6,760 nt of DNA from JBGLNJ01 sp964353405 (GTDB lineage: Bacteria > Chloroflexota > Anaerolineae > Fen-1058): NCBI GenBank assembly GCA_964353405.1, contig CAYGWJ010000152.1:1-6760 (forward strand). Direction: 5' to 3'. Made by a program: the position numbers and the translations under genes. Shown piece by piece: positions 6,501-6,760 of this stretch (position 1 is the stretch's first letter; every line of letters begins with the position of its first letter). The notes under the pieces are model-generated. The model did not search any database. It was not told where the DNA came from and was given only the letters and a program-made list of their open reading frames with translations.

Positions 6501-6760
6501 TCACGGACGCGCTGGGCATCGCCGCGATCCTGCAAAAGCCGCTCAAGCAATCGCAACTGTTCGACGCGCTCGCGGGCATTTTTGCTGGACCGACGCCAGA
6601 GCAAAAACCTGCCCCGCCGGTCACGCCGCAACTCGATGCCGGGATGGCGCAACGCTTGCCCTTGCGCATCCTGCTCGCGGAGGACAATGCGACCAATCAG
6701 AAACTTGCACTGCGCCTGCTACAGCAGATGGGCTATCGCGCGGATGTAGCGGGCAATGGA
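563..6760 (+). CDS. Giant multi-GAF hybrid sensor histidine kinase (8 GAF - PAS - HisKA - HATPase_c - REC - REC), 3' end outside window
   Basis: An open frame of 2066 codons with no stop to the window edge. Residues 1-37 are basic and disordered; 38-73 form a coiled coil. Eight GAF domains follow, roughly 74-216, 251-392, 425-571, 600-752, 785-931, 954-1096, 1129-1268 and 1293-1436, each ending in a signalling helix of the ALENARLF type. A PAS domain spans ~1446-1575 and ends IETIRDITDRK. HisKA has FLATMSHEIRTPMN with phosphoacceptor H1603. HATPase_c has an N box (INLLTNAVKF, N1716/N1720), G1 (DTGIGIP, D1785), F box (LFQSFSQID) and G2 (GGTGLGLAISK, from G1814). Receiver 1 (~1885-2005) has D1891/D1892, phosphoacceptor D1936, S1972 and K1992. 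Receiver 2 begins at ~2034 (ILLAEDN) and is cut off. No transmembrane segment is seen, so it is probably a cytoplasmic phosphorelay sensor. Its ligands are unknown. Only two cysteines (C820, C891, both in GAF5) occur in the whole GAF region. Related proteins often end in further REC or Hpt domains; that part is not visible. Confidence 0.95.
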   Translation, partial: MTKKNSNVQQTSQRKRSGAKPQRGKAAPTRSRTAEARADQSRLKRDLQLELKQREAELAVINSIQAGLASKLDFQAIVDLVGDKLREVFHTGEIGIRWYDAATNLVHYLYEYEHGVRLSIPPAPPRSKMWQIMLETRQPIVINENIEQRQAELGIRIIPGTDQSKSMLNVPIVAGDQVKGSIIVEDYTREHAFGDSDVRLVQTVASSMGTALENARLFDETQRLFKAEQQHTAELEIINSIQQGLAAQLDMQAIYDLVGDEIREIFHAQVLTISSYDSVNDLRQFRYTIENGQRFYPEPEKPGAIVREMQQTLQPVLVRTLAEFERYGAGTIPGTAETKSGVYVPLTVGGEFRGYITLQDIERENAFGEADVRLLTTLANSMSVALENARLFQETRRLLKETEQRAAELAIINSIQQGLASKLDFQAIVDLVGDKLRHVFATLDLGINWYDQKANLIHNLYRYEHGERLTIPSQPPLPDGPFVRMTKTRQPIVWNTVEEGDKISPAMPGTDASTSGVFIPIISSDRVLGSIILENYERENAYGESELRLLTTIAASLGAALENAYLFDETHRLLAETEQRNSELQIINRVGQGLAKQLEFQALIDLVGDEIARVFPPVGAPKLHGIFIALYSAATNQVEFPYFVSATGNRTQIPSEPLGAGLTSKIIQSRQPLVLGTWQEQMASGGDIVHGGTGIQVNSQSWLGVPILVGDQVTGVISIQDEQPNLYGESHVRLLSTLAANLGTAIENARLFAETKRLLAETQQRTAELEIINSIQQGLAAQLDMQAIYDLFGDKIRGIFDAQATLIYTFDHAKRLSRACYSIEKGQRFYPTPRPFSKMVEHLIRTRELVVISEDAERRKAEFGLQIVPGTESARSLVYVPLAVGEQVIGCVTLQNVEHENAFSEADVRLLTTLANSMSVALENARLFAETQQRAREQEIIASVAQMLASQLDMQRIYESVGDKLRDLFNAQVVTLSTFDPAENMLHYPYMVEKGERQNAAPHPPSGFTAHVIQTREPLLLNSVTDETSAAYGSRILAGSPTKSWLGVPIIIGGAVKGVISLQNVDRENAFAESDARVLATVALNVGVALENARLFDETNRLLAETRQRAAEMATVNRISQALASELELDALIQLVGEQMRLLFSADIVYVALHDRQMNLIHFAYQYGEPMPPLQFGQGLTSRIIQTGQPLLFNEHVAAHYAEMGIALVGATPKSYLGVPITVGKQAIGVISVQSIQQEGRFDESDVRLLTTIAANVGTAIHNAQLYQEMQHRASEMATLTEIGRDLSATLDLNTVLERITKNAREVLAAHSAAVYMLEPDGRSLRTIAVDGEYADEILASRSQLGEGIIGTIAQSGIAELVNDVTEDPRTEHLEGTPATEEGEKMMVAPLLSREHVIGAMSVWRGGQDLAFTQSDLNFLVGLSRQAMIAFQNARLFEQAQEAQQRLADIVDFLPDATLVIDRAGKVIAWNRAIEEMTGVKAQAMIGKGNYEYAIPFYGERRPILIDLVLLPQEEIEKQYAHINREGAVLIGETYVSSLKGGGRYLLGTASALRDGKGYIVGAIETIRDITDRKHATEELEKAKLAADSANAAKSAFLATMSHEIRTPMNAVIGMSGLMMDTPLNKEQREYAEIIRNSGDALLTIINDILDFSKIEAGKMELESQPFELRACVESALDLVAPRAAEKGLDLAYVMDDDVPAAIVGDVTRLRQIMINLLTNAVKFTEKGEVVLTVGSALVSVPTGRPQAGRSQAGRSQAGRPQAGRPQAGRPQGSPLHELHFSVRDTGIGIPADRMDRLFQSFSQIDPTTARRYGGTGLGLAISKRLCEMMGGRIWVESPSASLPSAGGAQGGPGSTFHFTLAAQEAPDFETRKRVGGAQPQLRDKRLLIVDDNDTNRLIVIRQTRVWGMLTRDTASPKEALEWITRGDPFDIAIVDMSMPEMDGLTLCAEIRKVETLHASRTSLPMPIVICSSLGRREAITDALGIAAILQKPLKQSQLFDALAGIFAGPTPEQKPAPPVTPQLDAGMAQRLPLRILLAEDNATNQKLALRLLQQMGYRADVAGNG
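728..820 (+). repeat. Linker/GAF-entry repeat type A, copy 1 (before GAF1)
   Basis: This 93-nt stretch matches 1781-1873 at 80 of 93 positions by hand count, with no gaps. It encodes the signalling helix and the first helix of GAF1 (AELAVINSIQ through GDKLR). Most differences are synonymous, which points to duplication of a GAF unit within the gene. Confidence 0.8.
1259..1342 (+). repeat. Linker/GAF-entry repeat type B, copy 1 (before GAF2)
   Basis: This 84-nt stretch matches 2861-2944 at 79 of 84 positions. Four of the five differences are synonymous and the fifth is Val to Phe. It encodes AELEIINSIQQGLAAQLDMQ and the start of GAF2. Identity this high, next to much more diverged GAF cores, suggests recent duplication or gene conversion. 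Confidence 0.85.
1667..1738 (+). repeat. GAF-exit helix repeat, copy 1 (end of GAF2)
   Basis: The 24 codons here and at 3275-3346 encode an identical peptide (from EADVRLLTTL to ALENARLF). They differ at 10 of 72 nucleotides, all synonymous. Preservation of the protein while synonymous sites drift indicates purifying selection on the exit helix. Confidence 0.8.
1781..1873 (+). repeat. Linker/GAF-entry repeat type A, copy 2 (before GAF3)
   Basis: Partner of 728-820 (80 of 93 identical), in the same reading frame, 1053 nt (351 codons) downstream. It precedes GAF3, whose core also resembles GAF1 (INWYD against IRWYD; RYEHGERLTIP against EYEHGVRLSIP). Confidence 0.8.
2861..2944 (+). repeat. Linker/GAF-entry repeat type B, copy 2 (before GAF5)
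   Basis: Partner of 1259-1342 (79 of 84 identical), 1602 nt (534 codons) downstream in the same frame. Recombination between the two copies would remove three GAF units without shifting the frame. Confidence 0.85.
3275..3346 (+). repeat. GAF-exit helix repeat, copy 2 (end of GAF5)
   Basis: Protein-identical partner of 1667-1738 with ten synonymous differences. With the type B entry repeats it brackets GAF5 just as the first copies bracket GAF2, so the duplication unit was a complete linker-GAF-linker module. Confidence 0.8.
5790..5879. repeat. Six tandem 15-bp units inside the ATPase domain coding sequence
   Basis: Six back-to-back copies of CAGGGCGAYCACAAG start at 5790, 5805, 5820, 5835, 5850 and 5865. 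Units 2 and 3 carry T at the Y position, the others C. In the kinase frame each unit adds GR(P/S)QA, a basic, Gly-rich pentapeptide (residues ~1744-1773). All three forward frames are free of stops. The 15-bp length means copy-number change cannot shift the frame. It lies between the N box and the G1 box of HATPase_c, where ordinary kinases have only a short strand-connecting loop. Confidence 0.9.
5867..5887. repeat. Perfect hairpin at the 3' end of the tandem array
   Basis: GGGCGACC (5867-5874) and GGTCGCCC (5880-5887) form a perfect 8-bp stem with loop ACAAG. A further inverted match, CCCTTGTG (5772-5779) to CACAAGGG (5874-5881), hints that the whole 5772-5887 block is one palindromic element whose middle expanded into the 15-bp array. 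I recall the GGGCGACCACAAGGGTCGCC motif as a dispersed bacterial repeat; unchecked. Confidence 0.7.
6084..6117. repeat. Palindromic insertion between the G2 box and the last strand of the ATPase domain
   Basis: CCTCCCT (6084-6090) and AGGGAGG (6111-6117) are a perfect 7-bp inverted repeat around a 20-nt GC-rich loop. In the protein it replaces the usual four-residue turn between IWVES and GSTFHFTL with ~15 residues rich in Ser, Pro, Gly and Ala (1839-1853). The frame is preserved and both flanking strands look intact. Confidence 0.65.
6421..6456. repeat. Perfect 12-bp palindromic insertion in receiver domain 1
   Basis: GGTAGAGACGTT (6421-6432) and AACGTCTCTACC (6445-6456) are exact reverse complements. 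The 12-nt loop can fold a further CGC/GCG stem (6436-6438 with 6442-6444). The 36 bp equal 12 codons and are read as VETLHASRTSLP in the loop after helix 3 (CAEIRK) and before strand 4 (MPIVICSS). I recall GTAGAGACGTT...AACGTCTCTAC palindromes as abundant dispersed repeats in cyanobacteria and Chloroflexota; unchecked. Confidence 0.8.

Noticed and set aside
5236..6696. 486-codon open frame on the minus strand
   Set aside because: It lies wholly antisense to the HisKA-ATPase-receiver region, which has unmistakable motifs on the + strand. Its sequence is low-complexity (Ser/Arg/Ala-rich) with no recognisable domain, and the CGRPA repeats are only the 15-bp array read backwards.

Overview
The window comes from a GC-rich bacterium. 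Its style suggests a member of the Chloroflexota (Anaerolineae or a relative): a very long soluble multi-GAF hybrid histidine kinase, a cobalamin-binding domain of the type found at the N terminus of B12-dependent radical SAM proteins, and several families of short palindromic repeats that I associate from memory with Chloroflexota and cyanobacterial genomes. The taxonomic call is inference, not proof.

Layout. Positions 3-491 (+) encode the end-to-end remnant of a B12-binding domain protein. Its last ~37 codons are read out of a palindromic repeat (about 378-466), and it stops where a radical SAM domain would be expected to begin. A 71-nt gap (492-562) holds a Shine-Dalgarno sequence but no convincing promoter or terminator. 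From 563 to the right edge (6760, no stop reached) there is one uninterrupted reading frame of 2066 codons, on the + strand. It fills 92% of the window, and I checked it codon by codon.

The large protein reads, in order: a basic, Ser/Gln-rich N terminus; a coiled coil; eight tandem GAF domains joined by signalling helices; a PAS domain; a HisKA dimerisation/phosphoacceptor domain (H1603); a HATPase_c domain; a complete receiver (D1936); and a second receiver cut off by the window edge. No membrane segment is visible, so it should be a cytoplasmic sensor. The expected chemistry is autophosphorylation at His followed by phosphotransfer to the receiver(s).

The most unusual aspect is that the catalytic half of the kinase carries three different short palindromic or tandem repeat insertions, all read in frame and all placed at loop positions: 5790-5887 (between the N and G1 boxes of the ATPase), 6084-6117 (between G2 and the last strand of the ATPase) and 6421-6456 (in receiver 1). 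A fourth, apparently nested, palindrome sits in the upstream gene. This resembles the in-frame protein-invading palindromes known from Rickettsia (RPEs). The GAF array also shows internal duplication, and its helical linkers differ in length by exactly one heptad.
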